NCBI RefSeq assembly: GCF_029626105.1
Contig: NZ_JARUBH010000009.1
Span: 4,898,001 to 4,962,000 of the forward strand
DNA from: Solwaraspora sp. WMMD792
Lineage (GTDB): Bacteria > Actinomycetota > Actinomycetes > Mycobacteriales > Micromonosporaceae
DNA: 64,000 bases
Reading direction: 5' to 3'
The notes beneath the pieces were generated by a model. That model was given only the letters and a program-made list of their open reading frames with translations. It had not been told where the DNA came from and searched no databases. The position numbers and the translations under genes were made by a program. Below are positions 33,526 through 42,185 of the stretch, one piece after another (positions within the stretch are counted from its first letter, which is position 1; the number at the start of each line of letters is the position of its first letter).

Positions 33526-33683
33526 GAGGTGAAGGCCCAGATCTCGGCTTCCTCCGCCGGGCTCGGGCAGGTCGTCGGCGGCGAACGTGCCGAGCAGGAG
33601 GTCGAGCGCCCGTTCGAGGGTGACGATTTCCCGCCGGTACAGCCGCAGGACCGCCTGGCCGCCACCCGCTCGCCGATACTCAC
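33522..33683 (-). pseudogene. Antitoxin remnant truncated by IS copy 2
   Basis: One minus-strand frame reads LYRREIVTLERALDLLLGTF, a helical segment typical of actinobacterial antitoxins paired with such PIN proteins. The end EEAEIWAFTS then stop is in another frame, so a frameshift lies between (around 33555-33570). The N-terminus is cut by the IS at 33684. It overlaps the toxin start by GTGA. Confidence 0.5.
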
Positions 33684-33747
33684 TGAGCCTTTTCCAAGCT
33701 GATCTTGCAGCTCAGGGCGGATGCGGTAGGCCCGCTGATCGATGGGT

Positions 33748-33821
33748 GCGAGGCTCCAGGTAGGACAGCTGTCGACCAAGACTCGAAGCCCCGACCGGGA
33801 GCCTCGCCATGCTGTCCTACC
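33748..33821 (+). promoter_or_regulatory. Two mutually exclusive stems over the transposase start (copy 2)
   Basis: A GCGAGGCTCC (33748-33757) pairs with A' GGAGCCTCGC (33798-33807). B GGTAGGACAGC (33759-33769) pairs with B' GCTGTCCTACC (33811-33821). B' overlaps the last base of the ATG at 33809. Relative to copy 1 an A-to-G in B is matched by T-to-C in B'. Confidence 0.7.
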
Positions 33822-34591
33822 CCGCCACGATCTCGTTGTCCAGCCGCACCCTGAACCACCTGGCCGAACGCATCCGCAGCCACCGTAAGCAGCGCCGATC
33901 GCGGTGGCGGCGCCTCGAACCCGGCCGGCAGGCGCTGCTCGCCCTGGCCCATCTGCGCAACGGCGACACCTACACCCGACTCGCGGCCGGCTTCGAGATC
34001 GGCGTCGCCACCGCCTGGCGCTACGTCCAGGAAGCGATAGCCCTGCTCGCGACGGCCGCCGATGACCTGGCCACCGCCATGGTACGGATCCGCCGACTGG
34101 CGTACGCGATCCTGGACGGCACCCTGATTCCGATCGATCGGGTCGCCGACCAGCGACCCTACTACTCTGGAAAACACAAGCACCACGGCGTGAATGTGCA
34201 GGTCATCGCCGATGCCGCTGGCCGGCTCGTCTGGGCTTCACCGGCGCTGCCCGGTTCGGTTCATGACCTGACCGCAGCCAGGACCTACGGCATTATCGAT
34301 GCGCTGACCAGGGCGGACGTGATGACCTTCGCCGATAAGGGCTACCAAGGAGCCCGCGGCAGCGTGCGCACTCCGTTCAAGCGACGCCGCTTCCGCCCGA
34401 AGCTGTCACGCCGGCAGAAGGCCATCAACCGCGCCCACGCGAAGATCCGCGCCCGCGGTGAACGCGCAATCGCCACCCTCAAGGCCTGGAAGATCCTGGC
34501 CAAGCTGCGCTGCTGTCCACGGCGAGCGACCGCGATCGTGCAGGCCATCCTCGTTCTGCACCACGTCGAGACCGACCGCTACGCAGCATGA
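33809..34591 (+). CDS. IS5-family transposase (copy 2)
   Basis: 260 residues, ATG at 33809, same length as copy 1. Catalytic Asp in AILDGTLIPIDRV, Asp in TFADKGYQGARG and Glu in GERAIATLKAWKIL are present, and the frame is intact. Many conservative differences from copy 1 lie in the N-terminal HTH region (NHLAERIRSHRKQRRSRW). The element truncates an antitoxin gene on its left. The 278 bases on its right, up to the vapB start at 34880, contain no clear gene. Confidence 0.9.
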   Translation: MLSYPATISLSSRTLNHLAERIRSHRKQRRSRWRRLEPGRQALLALAHLRNGDTYTRLAAGFEIGVATAWRYVQEAIALLATAADDLATAMVRIRRLAYAILDGTLIPIDRVADQRPYYSGKHKHHGVNVQVIADAAGRLVWASPALPGSVHDLTAARTYGIIDALTRADVMTFADKGYQGARGSVRTPFKRRRFRPKLSRRQKAINRAHAKIRARGERAIATLKAWKILAKLRCCPRRATAIVQAILVLHHVETDRYAA

Positions 34592-34837
34592 AAAGGGCTC
34601 ATTGCTGACCCGCGTTGCAAACCTGCCTGATCGCCGAGCATCCGGCGGGGCGACTCGCAGCCTGTCGGCGTCCTCGGTGTCCGCGCTGGCGGCTGCGGAG
34701 ACGACCCGGTCCCGCCTTCGACCGAGTTCGCCGGCTCGATCAACATCGACTTCCGGCGCGGCACCTGCATGCTGGCAGCGCCGGCCGACGACGAACGGGG
34801 AATGGTCGTGGGGATCAGCACCGAGGCCGGTAGAGGT

Positions 34838-34873
34838 GTATATACTCGGGAGCATCCAGTATTCACAAGGAGG
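34838..34873 (+). promoter_or_regulatory. vapBC promoter/operator and ribosome site
   Basis: The palindrome GTATATAC (34838-34845) overlaps a -10-like TATACT (34841-34846), and AAGGAGG at 34867-34873 is a strong ribosome site 6 bases before the TTG start. The arrangement suggests autorepression by VapB. Confidence 0.55.
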
Positions 34874-34879
34874 TAGACG

Positions 34880-35098
34880 TTGAAGACGGTGATCGACCTG
34901 GACGAGGAGTTGCTGGACCGCGCCCGTCGTGAACTCGGGACCAGCACCAAGAAGGAGACGATCCACGAGGCGCTGCGTCTGGTCGCCGAACGCGGGGCCC
35001 GACTGGCTGCGATCCAGGAGCTCATGTCCATCGACCGGGACTGGGACGGCATCGTCGATGACGACAAGACGCCCACCAGCGGCCGAGACGCGGCGTGA
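34880..35098 (+). CDS. vapB: VapB-family antitoxin
   Basis: 72 residues, TTG at 34880. N-terminal ribbon-helix-helix (MKTVIDLDEELLDRARRELG, TKKETIHEALRLVAER) binds DNA; the acidic C-terminal tail (DRDWDGIVDDDKTP) would wrap the toxin. It overlaps vapC by four bases (GTGA). Intact type II antitoxin. Confidence 0.9.
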   Translation: MKTVIDLDEELLDRARRELGTSTKKETIHEALRLVAERGARLAAIQELMSIDRDWDGIVDDDKTPTSGRDAA

Positions 35099-35523
35099 AC
35101 ATCGCCCGAGGGCTGTACCTGATCGATACCTCGGCCTGGGCCCGGATGTCCGCACCGGCAGTGAACAAGCGGCTCGTCATGATCCTGCAGGAAGGGGCAG
35201 CAGCGACCTGTCTCCCGCTGGACCTCGAAGACGGTCGCAGCGCTCGCAACTTCCGGGACGCGATGGCAATCCGCGCCCGCCGGGCCGAAATCATGACTGA
35301 TCTGCCGATCAACTCGGCAGTCGCCACTCGGGCCCGGGACATCCAGGTAGCGCTGACCAGACGCGGGTACCACCGGGCGGCCAGCCCGGTCGATCTGATC
35401 GCCGCCGCAGCAGCGGCTGAGCACGGCGCGACAGTCCTGCACTACGACCGTGACTTCGACCTGATCACCGAGGCCGGCGGACCGCGCAGTGAGTGGATCG
35501 CGCCCGCCGGGACACTTCGGTAG
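35095..35523 (+). CDS. vapC: VapC-family PIN toxin
   Basis: 142 residues, GTG at 35095. PIN acidic residues: Asp11 in LYLIDTSAWAR, Glu in CLPLDLEDGR region, Asp in SPVDLIAAAAAAEHGA and Asp pair in LHYDRDFDLI. It is an endoribonuclease, probably acting on tRNA or rRNA. Intact, translationally coupled to vapB. Confidence 0.9.
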   Translation: MNIARGLYLIDTSAWARMSAPAVNKRLVMILQEGAAATCLPLDLEDGRSARNFRDAMAIRARRAEIMTDLPINSAVATRARDIQVALTRRGYHRAASPVDLIAAAAAAEHGATVLHYDRDFDLITEAGGPRSEWIAPAGTLR

Positions 35524-35543
35524 TTACACCGGCTCGCGCCGGG

Positions 35544-36107
35544 TCAGCGGGTCGCGGGGTTGGCGGCGAGCATGGCGCAGAACAGCGCGCCCTGCTCGAT
35601 CGCGTCGTCCAGGGCGACATGCTCATGCTCATGCTCGCCGAACCACTCGCGGGGCATGGTCCGCTTCGACGTCGTCCGGTAGCCGGTGCCCATCAGCGCC
35701 ATGGCGTACGTCTTGATGTCCAGTGCCGAGTGGGAGAACGGGCTCGATCCGGTGAAGCGGATCAGGTACCAGTAGACGAACATGAAGTCGTACGCCGCCG
35801 GGTAGCCGATGAACACCGGCCGCCCCGGCAGCTGGGCCAGCCACTCGGTGTAGCGGGCCATCGCGACCGCCGGCTCCTCCTGGTCGGCCCGGCACGCCGC
35901 CCACGCCTCCGGCTGCGTCTCCCACCACGCCATCGTCTGCGGGGCACCGGTCGCGCCGGGCAGCGTGACCAGGTTGGCGCTGAACGTGCCGACTAGCTCC
36001 TTGCCGGCCGTGTACGCCGCCGAGGCGAAGCTCAACATCGAGTGCGGGCCGGGGATCGGCCCGTCCGCCTCGACGTCCGTGCTGACGTAGATCTCCGCTT
36101 GTGCCAT
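35544..36107 (-). CDS. DEDD-type 3'-5' exonuclease/exoribonuclease
   Basis: 187 residues from ATG at 36107; an upstream in-frame TTG at 36245 is not supported. N-terminal exonuclease motif [19 protein letters not shown] with the D-x-E pair, middle [17 protein letters not shown] with catalytic Asp, and C-terminal [14 protein letters not shown] with H-x4-D. This is the RNase T/exonuclease fold. Role in RNA or DNA turnover is unknown. It is convergent with vapC, with 20 bases between stops. Confidence 0.82.
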   Translation of the reverse strand: MAQAEIYVSTDVEADGPIPGPHSMLSFASAAYTAGKELVGTFSANLVTLPGATGAPQTMAWWETQPEAWAACRADQEEPAVAMARYTEWLAQLPGRPVFIGYPAAYDFMFVYWYLIRFTGSSPFSHSALDIKTYAMALMGTGYRTTSKRTMPREWFGEHEHEHVALDDAIEQGALFCAMLAANPATR

Positions 36108-36184
36108 GCCAGCACCGTACGGCAGCCCTGCTCCGCCGCCGACCGCGACAGTGCATCGCCGCCGCCGGCACCGCGAGTTGAATG

Positions 36185-36219
36185 TCAGATACCTAATGCC
36201 AGCGTCTTGAGGTATCTGA
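36185..36219. repeat. 10-bp inverted repeat upstream of the exonuclease
   Basis: TCAGATACCT (36185-36194) and AGGTATCTGA (36210-36219) are perfect arms around a 15-base spacer. It is AT-richer than its surroundings and not terminator-like; possibly an operator. The rest of 36108-36346 is GC-rich with no gene seen. Confidence 0.5.
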
Positions 36220-36346
36220 GCTTCAGCTCGCGGTGGAGGCGACAAGCAGGAGGCGGGTTGGCAGGCGTGGGCACGGCGCGCGGTGGCGCGGTGGGCGCGA
36301 GGGGCACGGTGGGCGCGGGGTACGTGGACGCGGGCGGAGATGGTGG

Positions 36347-37888
36347 TCAGCTGAGGGCGAAGGTGGCCGAGGCGCGGCCGGCGGCGTCCGGTACGGCTTC
36401 CAGGTAGAGCAGTCCGTCACGGTGGCGGACGTACTGGCCGGGGTAGTTGACCGACTCCAGCGACAGTTTGCCCACGTCGGCCAGCCCGGCGCGGGCCATG
36501 AACGTGGCGTCCTGCCGGAACAGGTTCGACCCGTCGTTGGCCTCCACCCAGATCTGGTGGTTGCGGTGCCGCAGGTAGTAGCCGGGAAAGTTGGTCGACT
36601 CCAGCGAGATGCCGGCCGAGTTGGCCAGCCCGGGGACGACCCGGAACTGCGAGTCGGCCAGGTTGGCGACATTCGCCTCAAGACGGACCCGGTACTCCCA
36701 GTGCCGCAGGTAGCGGCCCGGCTGGTCATGGGCGCTGAGCCGGATCGGGGTGGCGCCGTCCGGCACCGGCACGCCGAAGTTCGGTGTGCCGTCGGCGTTC
36801 CAGTAGATCTTCTGCACCCGGGTACGGCGGTTCGGGTCGTTCAACGGGTCGTAGCCGTTGCCGAGGTAGCGCTCGTAGTTGCGGGAGTGGTAGACGATGA
36901 CGTCGCTGCCGTCCTCGGCGACGGTGAACGAGTTGTGGCCGGGCCCCCACTGGCCGGTCCGGCTGTTGCTGGCCAGCACCGGGTTGGGGCTCTTGGTCCA
37001 CGATGACGCGTTCAGCAGGTTGCTGCCGGCCGACGCGGTGAGCAGTCCGACGGCGTAGTTGGCGTCGGTGGCGCTGGCCGAGTAGGTCATGAAGACCCGT
37101 CCGTTGCGGATGATCACCGCCGGGCCTTCGTTGACCCGGTAGCCGCGGGTCTCCCAGGCGTACGTCGGGGTGCTGATCATGACCGGGGTGCCGGTGTAGG
37201 TCCACGGGTTGACCATCCGGGCCAGGTAGATGTTGGAGTTGTTGCCGGCGTACTCGGCCCAGGCCAGGTAGCGGACTCCGTTGTGGACGAAAGTGGTGGC
37301 GTCCAGCGAGAAGCCGGGGCGCGGGGGCTGGATCTGGCCGCGTTCGATCCACGGTCCGTCGAGCGGGTTGGCGGCGGAGGATTCCAACACGTACGGGCGG
37401 ATGGCCCAGATATCCTCGGCTCGGCCGGCGGCGAAGTGGATGTACCACCTGCCGTCGATGAAGTGCAGCTCCGGTGCCCAGATGTGCGCGCCCATCTCGC
37501 CGGTCGAGTGCTTGCGCCAGATCACCCGCTCGGCTGCGGTGGCCAGGCCCTGCAGGGTGGTGGCCCGGCGCATGACGATGCGGTCGTACTCGGGGACGGT
37601 GGCGACGAAGTAGTAGTAGCCGTCGGTGTGCCGGTGGACGTGCGGGTCGGCCCGCTGTTCGACGATCGGGTTGGTGAACTGGACGGTAGGCGGGACCGCC
37701 GCCGCGATTACGGCCGAGCTGCCCGCGAGAGCAGCCGAGGCCGGGGCAGCCGCGACAGCAGCCGAGGCCGCCGGAGTTGCCGCCGCGACAGCAGCCGGGG
37801 CGGCGGCGACCACGGCGGTGGTGGCCGCAGTCACCAGGGCGGCGGTTGTCGCCGCCAGCCAGTTGACCGTGGATCGCGATCGCCTCAT
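36347..37888 (-). CDS. Secreted GH43 arabinanase/arabinofuranosidase with AbfB domain
   Basis: 513 residues from ATG 37888 (GAAGGG upstream); GTG 37897 is an alternative. Ala-rich signal peptide and linker to residue 70. GH43 five-blade propeller: catalytic base Asp in [16 protein letters not shown], block [11 protein letters not shown], acid Glu in VNEGPAVII, and a His near GPGHNSF. The C-terminal AbfB (CBM42) beta-trefoil has three repeats with [28 protein letters not shown] and [14 protein letters not shown]. It acts outside the cell on arabinose-containing polysaccharide; no sugar operon is adjacent. Confidence 0.92.
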   Translation of the reverse strand: MRRSRSTVNWLAATTAALVTAATTAVVAAAPAAVAAATPAASAAVAAAPASAALAGSSAVIAAAVPPTVQFTNPIVEQRADPHVHRHTDGYYYFVATVPEYDRIVMRRATTLQGLATAAERVIWRKHSTGEMGAHIWAPELHFIDGRWYIHFAAGRAEDIWAIRPYVLESSAANPLDGPWIERGQIQPPRPGFSLDATTFVHNGVRYLAWAEYAGNNSNIYLARMVNPWTYTGTPVMISTPTYAWETRGYRVNEGPAVIIRNGRVFMTYSASATDANYAVGLLTASAGSNLLNASSWTKSPNPVLASNSRTGQWGPGHNSFTVAEDGSDVIVYHSRNYERYLGNGYDPLNDPNRRTRVQKIYWNADGTPNFGVPVPDGATPIRLSAHDQPGRYLRHWEYRVRLEANVANLADSQFRVVPGLANSAGISLESTNFPGYYLRHRNHQIWVEANDGSNLFRQDATFMARAGLADVGKLSLESVNYPGQYVRHRDGLLYLEAVPDAAGRASATFALS

Positions 37889-37927
37889 GACCGACACCCT
37901 TCGCAGTCATCATCTACGATGCAAACA

Positions 37928-37955
37928 GTGTTAGCGCTCACACAATCCAGGTCAA
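37928..37955 (-). promoter_or_regulatory. GH43 promoter with LacI-type operator
   Basis: On the minus strand TTGACC (37955-37950) and TAACAC (37933-37928) are 16 bases apart. The near-palindrome TGTTAGCGCTCACA (37929-37942) covers the -10 and spacer. It is the same class of site as at 19786, but with TGTTA/TCACA edges, so probably bound by a different LacI protein. Confidence 0.65.
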
Positions 37956-37982
37956 GAGGATGCGTCATCTTCACGAAACAAT

Positions 37983-38020
37983 CCGGCGGGGCGGCGGGAA
38001 TTTTCCCGCCGCCCCGCCGG
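37983..38020 (-). terminator. 18-bp perfect hairpin
   Basis: CCGGCGGGGCGGCGGGAA (37983-38000) pairs fully with 38003-38020, with a 2-base TT loop. It lies 66 bases beyond the stop of the gene at 38087 and upstream of GH43 on the same strand; a likely terminator. Confidence 0.8.
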
Positions 38021-38086
38021 GACACTGTCCAGACTGGCTCCAGCAAGGCCTGCCGCTGGAGACGCGGCCGAGGCCGGCCGCTTCGG

Positions 38087-38305
38087 CTACTCGCCGCCGA
38101 GATTCACCAGCGCCTGCGCGGTCCGGAAGTACGGGTTCCGGCCGAGGTCTCCGACGGTGACGATGCCGAAGGCGTCCTTGAGCAGCTTGGCGTCGCTCTC
38201 GCTGACGCCCTTCAGCGCGGCGACCGGCGCGGCGACGATCTCGGCCAGGGACTTGTCCTGGTAGGCCTTGTCGACCAGCGTAGTCAGGTCAGCGGTGACC
38301 GGCAT
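38087..38305 (-). CDS. Small helix-hairpin-helix-like protein
   Basis: 72 residues from ATG at 38305 with AAGGAG upstream. Sequence LVDKAYQDKSLAEIVAAPVA, ALKGVSESDAKLLKDAFGI and TVGDLGRNPYFRTAQAL resembles a single helix-hairpin-helix unit and could bind nucleic acid or protein. Same direction as spo0M, 121 bases apart. The family's function is unknown. Confidence 0.75.
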   Translation of the reverse strand: MPVTADLTTLVDKAYQDKSLAEIVAAPVAALKGVSESDAKLLKDAFGIVTVGDLGRNPYFRTAQALVNLGGE

Positions 38306-38426
38306 CCTGTCTGTTCTCCTTGTGCTCGATGGGGGTATGACCCGGCCCACGGCGGGCCGGGCCCGTCGACTCCGGCTATCTGCGGTGCTGCGTCCTGGAG
38401 TGCTGTGCCCGAAGCGCGGGCAGCGG

Positions 38427-39419
38427 CTACTCCTCGGCCTCTTCTTCCTCGGACTCTTCCTCGTCGCCGTCGCCGATGACGTCGAAGACCTCCTCGGCGA
38501 CCATGCCGGCGGCGAAACCGGCGAGGGCGCCGCCGGCCGCACCGGCCAGTACGCCGCCCATCCCGGAGCCACCGTCCTCGTGTCCACCGTGGTGCCCGCC
38601 ATGACCGTGACCACCGCCGTAGCCACCGTGACCGCCGAGCAGCGCATGTCGCTGTTCCAGCGACTGCCGCAGCCAGGAGTCCACCAGGGCGATCCAGTCG
38701 ATGCTCTCGGCGGCCGCGTGCTCGACCCGGTAGTGGCCGTACGCGTCATGACCGGGGGTGAACAGCCCGGACTTCTTGTCGAACTCCAGGACCACGGTCA
38801 CCCCGTGCGGGTCGGCGACGAACGTCAGCTCGACCTGGCTGACCCCCGGGTACTGCGGGGCCGACGCGTACTCGATCTCCTGGTAGAACGGCATCGTCTG
38901 GGGCAGGCCGGCCAACTGGCCGTGCTCCAGGTCGGCACCGGTGAACGGCAGCCCGAGCGCGGCGAACGCCTCCAGGATCCGCTCCTGCACCGGCAGCGGA
39001 TAGACGTGCACGTCGTCGAGGTCGCCCGGGTCGATGGCACCGCGGACCCAGATCTTGGTACGCAGGCCCATGGTCATGCCGGGCAGCCGCTGACCGTACA
39101 TGTCGGTGACCGGCGTCTCCCACGGCACGTCGATCTCGAACGGCAGCGACAACTGCTGCCCGGCGGCAAGACGCAGCTCGCCGCAGACCGGCACCCGATG
39201 GAACTCGACCGTACCGTCGTACTCCTCGTCGTCGGTCTCCATCTCGACCCGGGTGACCAGCGCGACGGTGATCTGGTCGATCTCCACCTCGTGGTCGCCG
39301 CCGGTGATGTCGACCTGGCCGGCCAGGGTCAGGCCGGGGCGGGTGCTGGCGTTGGACAGGACGGTGTCGACAGTCGGTCCACCGACTCCGAAGGCTCGGA
39401 GCATCCGTTTGAAGACCAC
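38427..39419 (-). CDS. spo0M: Spo0M (SpoOM) family sporulation-control protein
   Basis: 330 residues, GTG at 39419. Arrestin-like beta-sandwich of the Spo0M family: MVFKRMLRAFGVGGPTVDTV, LAGQVDITGGDHEVEIDQI, LPFEIDVPWETPVT, LEHGQLAGLPQTMPFYQEIE and VVLEFDKKSGLF. A His/Gly-rich linker, a Gly/Ala-rich amphipathic helix and an acidic tail (Glu-rich last 20) follow. Known members affect sporulation timing in Bacillus and Streptomyces. The preceding gap 39420-39658 is AT-richer and probably holds its promoter. Confidence 0.9.
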   Translation of the reverse strand: MVFKRMLRAFGVGGPTVDTVLSNASTRPGLTLAGQVDITGGDHEVEIDQITVALVTRVEMETDDEEYDGTVEFHRVPVCGELRLAAGQQLSLPFEIDVPWETPVTDMYGQRLPGMTMGLRTKIWVRGAIDPGDLDDVHVYPLPVQERILEAFAALGLPFTGADLEHGQLAGLPQTMPFYQEIEYASAPQYPGVSQVELTFVADPHGVTVVLEFDKKSGLFTPGHDAYGHYRVEHAAAESIDWIALVDSWLRQSLEQRHALLGGHGGYGGGHGHGGHHGGHEDGGSGMGGVLAGAAGGALAGFAAGMVAEEVFDVIGDGDEEESEEEEAEE

Positions 39420-39658
39420 GTGGCTATCTCTCCCTGGCGGTACGCTGGCGCGATCCCCGGGCGCACCGATCGTTGCCGCACAACATGATCAGATATGTCT
39501 ATTTTGGAACCGGGGTTGCCGACGATGTTAGCGGGACAGCCTGAGAGGTTGCTGAACAGCAGATATCGAGTACGCAAAGTAATTCCACGAATACATCTCG
39601 CTATTGTTCTCAGTCAACTCGCAGGTTTTCGCAGCCCTCGGCTGATTATGCTGAGATC

Positions 39659-39727
39659 ATGCCCACTACCAGCGACCCTCCTAGTCCCGGCCGCCCCGTC
39701 ACCGTCGAAGGAGTGACCGGGCGGTGA
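39659..39727 (+). CDS. Possible 22-residue leader ORF before the CorC-type gene
   Basis: ATG at 39659 opens a 22-codon frame (MPTTSDPPSPGRPVTVEGVT and two more) whose TGA overlaps the next GTG start. A TATGCT -10-like hexamer at 39647-39652 would start transcription on or next to this ATG. It may be a leaderless, translationally coupled leader; it may also be chance. Confidence 0.3.
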   Translation: MPTTSDPPSPGRPVTVEGVTGR

Positions 39728-41142
39728 CGGAGTGGGCGCTGCTAGGCGTCGCGGTGCTGCTGGTCGCCGCCAACGCCGTGTTCGTCGCCGCCGAGTTCGC
39801 CTTCGTAACGGTCGACCGGGCGACCGTGGAACGGCAGGCCGCCGCCGGTGACCGCCGCTCGGCGGGCCTGCTGCGCGGCCTGCGGACGCTGTCCACCCAG
39901 CTGTCCGGCGCCCAGCTCGGCATAACCGTGACCAGCCTGGTCGTCGGCTTCCTCGCCGAGCCCTCACTGGCCACTCTGCTACGCGGCCCGCTCGGGCTCA
40001 CCGGCCTGCCGGACGGCGCGACCACCGCGCTCTCGCTGACGCTGGCGCTGATCCTGGCCACCGGCTTTCAGATGACCTTCGGCGAGCTGGTGCCGAAGAA
40101 CTGGGCCATCGCCGAACCGCTGCGGGTCGGCCGGGCGGTCGCTGGCGCGCAGCGCGGCTTCACCGCCGCCACCGGCCCGTTGATCCGGTTTCTCAACGGT
40201 ACGGCCAACCGGATCCTGCGGGCGTTCGGCATCGAGCCCACCGAGGAGCTGGCGTCCGCCCGTACGCCTCAGGAGCTGGCGTCGCTGGTCAGCCGGTCCG
40301 GCGAGGAAGGCACCCTGGACGCGGAGACCGCCGAGCTGGTCTCCCGGTCGATCGACTTCGGCGAACGGACCGCCGCCGACGTGATGACCCCCCGACCCCG
40401 GGTACGGTTCGTCACCGCCGACGCACCGGTGGCCGAGGTGCTGCGGCTGGCCGCCGCCACCGGACACGCCCGCTTCCCGGTCACCGGCGCCGGAGTCGAC
40501 GAGGTGCTCGGCGCCGTGCATTTCAAGCATGCCCTCGCCGTACCGACCGGGGAACGCGACACCCGGCCGGTGCGGTCGGTGATGGTCGAGCTGCCCGAGG
40601 TCCCGGAGACCGCCGAGCTGGACCCGCTGCTCGGTACGCTGCGCAGCCGGGGACTGCAGATGGCGGTGGTGGTCGACGAGTACGGCGGCACCGCCGGCAT
40701 CGTCACCCTGGAAGACCTGGTCGAGGAGATCGTCGGGGAGATCGCCGACGAACAGGACCGGCCGACCGGTCGACACCAGCGCGCCGCCGACGGTTCGTGG
40801 CAGCTCTCCGGCCTGCTGCGGCCCGACGAGGCGGCCCGGCTGACCGGGCTCGACCTGCCGGAGGGCCGGATCTCCGACACCCTCGGTGGGGTGATCATCG
40901 AGGAGCTCGGCCGGCTGCCCCGGGTCGGTGACACCGTCACGGTCGTCGCCGACGACCGCGAACACCCGGACCCGGACGGGCTACCCACGTCCGTACCGGT
41001 GGAACTGACCGTGACCCGGGTCGACGGCCGGCGCGCCGACCGGCTGCTGCTGCGCCGCGCCGACGCCACCGCAGCCGCCGGGTCTCCTGACGGACGCCGG
41101 AACGGCCACTCGGCCGGGCACCCGGAGGAGACCGCGTCATGA
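39724..41142 (+). CDS. CNNM/CBS/CorC_HlyC membrane protein (first of pair)
   Basis: 472 residues, GTG at 39724 with GAAGGAG upstream. N-terminal CNNM (DUF21) transmembrane domain with three to four helices (AANAVFVAAEFAFVTVDRA, TSLVVGFLAEPSLATLL, FGELVPKNWAIA), a CBS pair (AADVMTPRPRVRFV, MAVVVDEYGGTAGIVTLEDL) and a C-terminal CorC_HlyC domain. Family members are linked to Mg2+ or other divalent cation export. Overlaps the second copy by four bases. Confidence 0.9.
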   Translation: MTEWALLGVAVLLVAANAVFVAAEFAFVTVDRATVERQAAAGDRRSAGLLRGLRTLSTQLSGAQLGITVTSLVVGFLAEPSLATLLRGPLGLTGLPDGATTALSLTLALILATGFQMTFGELVPKNWAIAEPLRVGRAVAGAQRGFTAATGPLIRFLNGTANRILRAFGIEPTEELASARTPQELASLVSRSGEEGTLDAETAELVSRSIDFGERTAADVMTPRPRVRFVTADAPVAEVLRLAAATGHARFPVTGAGVDEVLGAVHFKHALAVPTGERDTRPVRSVMVELPEVPETAELDPLLGTLRSRGLQMAVVVDEYGGTAGIVTLEDLVEEIVGEIADEQDRPTGRHQRAADGSWQLSGLLRPDEAARLTGLDLPEGRISDTLGGVIIEELGRLPRVGDTVTVVADDREHPDPDGLPTSVPVELTVTRVDGRRADRLLLRRADATAAAGSPDGRRNGHSAGHPEETAS

Positions 41143-42185
41143 GTGACTGGTTGGCGATCCTCGTCGGGGTGCTGCTGCTCGCCGGCAACGCGTTCTTCGT
41201 CGGTGCCGAGTTCGCACTGATCTCGGCCCGCCGGACACAGATCGAGCCACGGGCCGCCGCCGGGTCTCGGCTGGCCCGCGTCACGCTGCGGGCCATGGAG
41301 TCCGTGTCGCTGATGATGGCCGGCGCGCAGCTCGGCATCACCGTCTGTTCGCTCGGCCTGGGTGCCATCGGCGAGCCGGCCGTGGCGCACCTGATGGAGC
41401 CGGCCTTCGCCGCCGCCGGGGTGCCGGACGCGCTGGTGCACCCGATCGCGTTCGCCATCGCCCTGGCGATCGTGGTCTTCCTGCACATGGTGATCGGCGA
41501 GATGGTGCCGAAGAACATCGCCCTCGCCGGTCCGGAGCGGTCCGCGATGGTCCTGGGCCCGGTGCTGTACGGCGTGGTCACCGTGCTGCGGCCACTGATC
41601 TGGCTGCTCAACCAGCTCGCCAACATCGTCCTGCGCCTGCTGCGGGTGCAGCCGAAGGACGAGGTGACCTCCACCTTCACCCGGGAGGAGGTTTCCGGGT
41701 TCATCGCCCAGTCCCGCCGTGAGGGCCTGATCGACGAGCACGAACACCGGCTGCTGACCGGTGCGCTGGCGTTCAGCGACCAGCCGACCGCCCGGGTGGC
41801 GATCCCGCTGGATTCGCTGGTCACGGTGTCCGCCACCAGCACGCCGGTCGAGCTGGAGATGCGCTGCGCCGACACCGGCTACTCCCGCTTCCCGGTCGTC
41901 GACGGCGCCGCACAGGTGACCGGCTACCTACACGTCAAGGACGTGCTCGGGGCCTCGGCGCAGGACCGGGACCGGGCGGTCGACTCCCGGCTGATCCGGC
42001 CGCTGGTCACGGTCCGGGCCACCCAACCGATGCGGGACACCCTGACGGTCATGCAGCAACGGGGCGCCCACCTGGCCCGGGTGGTGGACGCCGACGGCCG
42101 GTTGACCGGCCTGGCCGCGTTGGAGGACGTGATCGAGGAGCTGGTCGGTGAGGTCCGCGACGCCGCACAGGCCGCCAGCCGCTAA
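41139..42185 (+). CDS. CNNM/CBS membrane protein (second of pair)
   Basis: 348 residues, ATG at 41139 in an ATGA overlap. Same layout as its neighbour (AGNAFFVGAEFALISARRTQ, VIGEMVPKNIALAGPERSAM, CBS pair ending GLAALEDVIEELVGEVRDAA) but it lacks the C-terminal CorC_HlyC domain. The tandem pair may form a heteromeric transporter. Its 3' end lies in a short tandem duplication. Confidence 0.9.
   Translation: MSDWLAILVGVLLLAGNAFFVGAEFALISARRTQIEPRAAAGSRLARVTLRAMESVSLMMAGAQLGITVCSLGLGAIGEPAVAHLMEPAFAAAGVPDALVHPIAFAIALAIVVFLHMVIGEMVPKNIALAGPERSAMVLGPVLYGVVTVLRPLIWLLNQLANIVLRLLRVQPKDEVTSTFTREEVSGFIAQSRREGLIDEHEHRLLTGALAFSDQPTARVAIPLDSLVTVSATSTPVELEMRCADTGYSRFPVVDGAAQVTGYLHVKDVLGASAQDRDRAVDSRLIRPLVTVRATQPMRDTLTVMQQRGAHLARVVDADGRLTGLAALEDVIEELVGEVRDAAQAASR

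Larger units (their letters stand above)
33684..34601 (+). mobile_element. IS5-like insertion sequence, copy 2 (918 bp)
   Basis: Ends TGAGCCTTTTCC and GAAAAGGGCTCA are the same inverted repeats as copy 1, with the same internal layout and orientation. The two copies differ at many bases, so they are not a recent duplication of each other. No target duplication is visible. Confidence 0.85.

Noticed and set aside
34602-34836. A frame reading FAGSINIDFRRGTCML and ERGMVVGISTE between IS copy 2 and vapB
   Set aside because: It looks like a fragment of an older gene but is too short and unrecognised; no start or ribosome site was found.
36108-36245. N-terminal extension of the exonuclease from a TTG
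   Set aside because: The added 46 residues show no family match and cross an inverted repeat; the exonuclease motif starts right after ATG 36107.
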